DNA of 7,408 nucleotides from an uncultured Bacilli bacterium. Lineage in GTDB: Bacteria > Bacillota_I > Bacilli_A > RF39 > UBA660. The position numbers and the translations under genes were made by a program. The stretch is taken from positions 1 to 7,408 of the forward strand of contig CAKORV010000040.1 of the NCBI GenBank assembly GCA_934101625.1, in the 5' to 3' direction. Shown one piece after another: positions 5,604 through 7,408 of this stretch. Under the pieces are notes generated by a model. It had not been told where the DNA came from and ran no database searches. It was given only the letters and a program-made list of their open reading frames with translations. Position 1 is the first letter of the stretch. Every line of letters starts with the position of its first letter.

Positions 5604-6680
5604 CTATTCTTCTAATTGTTTAGTTATTTCTACATTAACATTACTTATAGAATCAAATCTTTTTGTTATTTTATCTGTGGTAATATGTATATCTCTTACA
5701 TCTTTACTTACTGTTTCGATATGACTACTTAGTTTATCCCATCTATCTTTATATCTCATAAATTCTTCACCTAGTTTATTAAGTTCAGAATGAATTATAC
5801 TAGCATACTTATCTCTTTCCATGCCCATTAAAACAGATTGTATTATTGTAAGTAAACTCATTAAAGTTGTTGGACTTGCTATATAAACATGTCTTTCATA
5901 TGCATAGTTGATTAATGATGTATGATATGCATTTATTTCTGCAAATATTGCTTCTGCTGGTAAAAACATAATTGCTTCACTACTAGTTTCACCACTTATT
6001 AAATATTTACTTCCTATTGCATCTATATGTTTTTTAACATCTGCATCAAATAATTTTTCTCTTCTTTTTCTTTCCTCTTCAGTTATACCTTTTTCTAACA
6101 TATATCTATAATTTTCTAATGGAAATTTAGAATCTATACATATGTTACCTAAAGGATTAGGTGCAAAAACTATAGCATCAGCAATCACTCCAGTACTAAG
6201 AGTATATTGAAGTTTATATACTTTATCATTCTTTTCACCAAATACACTTGATAATATTTGATGTAAATTAACTTCTCCAAATATTCCACGACTCTTTTTA
6301 TCAGTTAAAACACTTTCTAAACTAACTATATCATTACTTAAACTATCTATCTTCTTTTGAGCTTCATCTATTTTAGCAAGTCTTTCTAATACATTAGCAA
6401 ATGTCTTATTAGTCTTTTCAAAATTAACATCTAATCTTTCGTTTACTTTATCATTAATTTGGTTAAGTCTTCTCTCTATTCTATCATTCATAACATTAAA
6501 ATCATTAGTTAAAACTCTAGAAAAGTCCAACTTAAAATCACCTATTTCTTTAACCATATCTGTTTCTATCTTACTTAATGTTAAAGTAATATCACTTTCA
6601 TTTACTTTTTTAATCTTAGTAATTATAACTATTAATAAAATAATAACGATTACTAAAATACCTATAATTAAATATTCCAT
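5604..6680 (-). CDS. rmuC: RmuC family DNA recombination protein
   Basis: RmuC was identified in E. coli as limiting inversions at short inverted repeats and is predicted to carry a PD-(D/E)XK nuclease-like fold. Here residues 1-20 form one N-terminal membrane helix, followed by a helical coiled-coil region (about 25-125). The conserved domain follows: RGIFGE at 131-136, ADAIV with Asp168, IDSKFPLENY at 182-191 (Asp183 and Lys185 in the expected D-x-K place), FLPAEAIFAE at 239-248 and SPTTLMSLL at 269-277. The C-terminus returns to helix. At 358 residues it is on the short side for the family but complete. Start ATG at 6678-6680 has only a weak GAAGATGA ahead of it. It has its own terminator and is preceded by one, so it seems monocistronic; its promoter in 6681-6725 is not clear. 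Nuclease activity is inferred from family, not shown. Confidence 0.93.
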   Translation of the reverse strand: MEYLIIGILVIVIILLIVIITKIKKVNESDITLTLSKIETDMVKEIGDFKLDFSRVLTNDFNVMNDRIERRLNQINDKVNERLDVNFEKTNKTFANVLERLAKIDEAQKKIDSLSNDIVSLESVLTDKKSRGIFGEVNLHQILSSVFGEKNDKVYKLQYTLSTGVIADAIVFAPNPLGNICIDSKFPLENYRYMLEKGITEEERKRREKLFDADVKKHIDAIGSKYLISGETSSEAIMFLPAEAIFAEINAYHTSLINYAYERHVYIASPTTLMSLLTIIQSVLMGMERDKYASIIHSELNKLGEEFMRYKDRWDKLSSHIETVSKDVRDIHITTDKITKRFDSISNVNVEITKQLEE

Positions 6681-6720
6681 ATTATCATCTTCTTTCTATA
6701 TAAATTCTATCAAAAAACAT

Positions 6721-6756
6721 AAATAAAAACTAGCAAACAAATTAAATTTACTAGTT
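6721..6756 (-). terminator. Intrinsic terminator of the VTT-domain gene
   Basis: On the minus strand a 10-pair stem AACTAGTAAA/TTTGCTAGTT (6747-6756 with 6728-6737, one G-T pair) with a 9-base loop is followed by TTTATTTAT. The stop codon at 6755-6757 lies in the upstream arm. Confidence 0.7.
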
Positions 6757-7327
6757 ATTTTAAATTTAACTTTTTACTAAAAATTAAACTAATTAAATAC
6801 ATTATTAATACTACTACACAAACTCTAATAAGTATCATAGGATTTTTAATACTTTCAATTAAACTTACTCCTATATAGCCCCAGAAATATACTAATGATA
6901 TTTTACCTAGTATTAAAGCTAATAAATATTTCTTTGTATCTATTTTACATATACCTGCGGCAATATTAACAAGAAATGCAGGAGTAAAAGGTATTGCTAT
7001 TAATATTACTAAATTATTAAAACTGATATTCTCCACTATTTCAACTAATTTCTTTAACTTAGGATTTTCTTTAATCTTATTATACATCTTAGTACTAAAA
7101 CCATTTTTAAATATAAAATAAGACATCATACATCCACATATAGTAAAAAACCAACTAATCAAAAAGCCAACTAAATTACCAAATGTCATAAAGTTTAAAG
7201 TAATAAATACTGATAAAGGTAGTATTGGTATCATTGATTCAAATAATATAAAAACACATCCTAAAAGAGCACCCCAAGTGCCTAAAAGATTTAATAAATT
7301 TGTAATTAGTTCATTTAATGCATCCAT
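6755..7327 (-). CDS. TVP38/TMEM64 (DedA-like) VTT-domain membrane protein
   Basis: A 190-residue polytopic membrane protein of the VTT/SNARE-associated superfamily, whose DedA and TVP38 members are linked to lipid-carrier or phospholipid translocation and membrane-potential homeostasis. Family landmarks are Glu30 in FESMIPILPLS (29-39), a Gly-rich helix GFLISWFFTICGCMMSYFIF (54-73), IPFTPAFLVNIAAG (112-125) and GKISLVYFWGYIG (141-153), then a final helix and a basic tail. The arginine of the classic DedA re-entrant motif is not seen, which places it nearer TVP38/YtxB-type proteins than DedA proper. Start ATG 7325-7327 has a good GAAGGGA at 7334-7340. It is monocistronic within what is visible. 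A role alongside UppP in carrier-lipid recycling is possible, but only inference. Confidence 0.85.
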   Translation of the reverse strand: MDALNELITNLLNLLGTWGALLGCVFILFESMIPILPLSVFITLNFMTFGNLVGFLISWFFTICGCMMSYFIFKNGFSTKMYNKIKENPKLKKLVEIVENISFNNLVILIAIPFTPAFLVNIAAGICKIDTKKYLLALILGKISLVYFWGYIGVSLIESIKNPMILIRVCVVVLIMYLISLIFSKKLNLK

Positions 7328-7346
7328 AATAATCCCTTCTAATACT

Positions 7347-7374
7347 ATTATAATATATTTATATTATTCTTCAA
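7347..7374 (-). promoter_or_regulatory. Candidate promoter of the VTT-domain gene
   Basis: On the minus strand TTGAAG (7369-7374) and a perfect TATAAT (7347-7352) are separated by 16 bases, giving a very short leader. A second TATAAT at 7385-7390 (GGGGTATAAT context) would use a -35 beyond the window edge and make a leader of about 50 bases; either or both may be used. Confidence 0.55.
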
Positions 7375-7408
7375 CTACATTTACATTATACCCCAAATAA
7401 GACAAAAC

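Noticed and set aside
1..7408. Mycoplasma-type code with TGA as tryptophan
   Set aside because: Tryptophans are TGG throughout, and TGA is used as the terminating codon at 1586-1588 and 4244-4246 with properly placed downstream genes.
1..7408. CRISPR array, insertion sequence, phage or defence island
   Set aside because: No regularly spaced repeats, terminal inverted repeats, transposase, integrase or recognisable defence domains were seen.

Overview
The window is very AT-rich (by eye about a quarter G+C) and reads as chromosomal DNA from a low-GC Gram-positive bacterium of the Bacilli type, plausibly one of the small-genome gut lineages close to Mollicutes/RF39. The evidence is a lipobox lipoprotein, a UPF0736/YjbA-type protein known from Bacilli, almost exclusive AGA for arginine, A/T-ending codons, GGAGG-like ribosome binding sites and short AT-rich hairpin terminators. 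Tryptophan is encoded by TGG, and TGA ends at least two genes (the 2-TM gene and the first coiled-coil gene). The standard bacterial code therefore applies, not the Mycoplasma code.

Layout from left to right: (1) the 5' part of a CofE-like F420-0:glutamate ligase family gene runs off the left edge. (2) A minus-strand cluster, transcribed right to left, encodes a 67-residue two-TM protein, a UPF0736/DUF3603-like protein (ATGA overlap with the previous gene) and a lipoprotein, and closes with a hairpin terminator. (3) uppP (undecaprenyl-diphosphatase) is the only plus-strand gene and has a strong terminator. (4) About 230 bases follow that hold the decayed tail of an unidentified minus-strand gene. 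(5) Two tandem minus-strand genes encode large coiled-coil proteins that are paralogs of each other, with their own promoter region and terminator. (6) rmuC lies upstream of them with its own terminator. (7) A TVP38/DedA-type (VTT domain) membrane protein gene lies at the right edge, with its own promoter and terminator.

Most genes are separate short transcription units. The clear operons are the 2-TM/UPF0736/lipoprotein set and the coiled-coil pair. Envelope functions dominate: UppP recycles the lipid carrier for wall synthesis, the VTT protein belongs to a family linked to lipid scrambling or transport, and there is a lipoprotein and a small membrane protein. RmuC and the CofE-like enzyme are the non-envelope members. 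The most novel element is the coiled-coil pair. Both proteins share an N-terminal module of about 110 residues and a short motif after the coiled coil, but they carry different charged tails. I recognise no known family for them.
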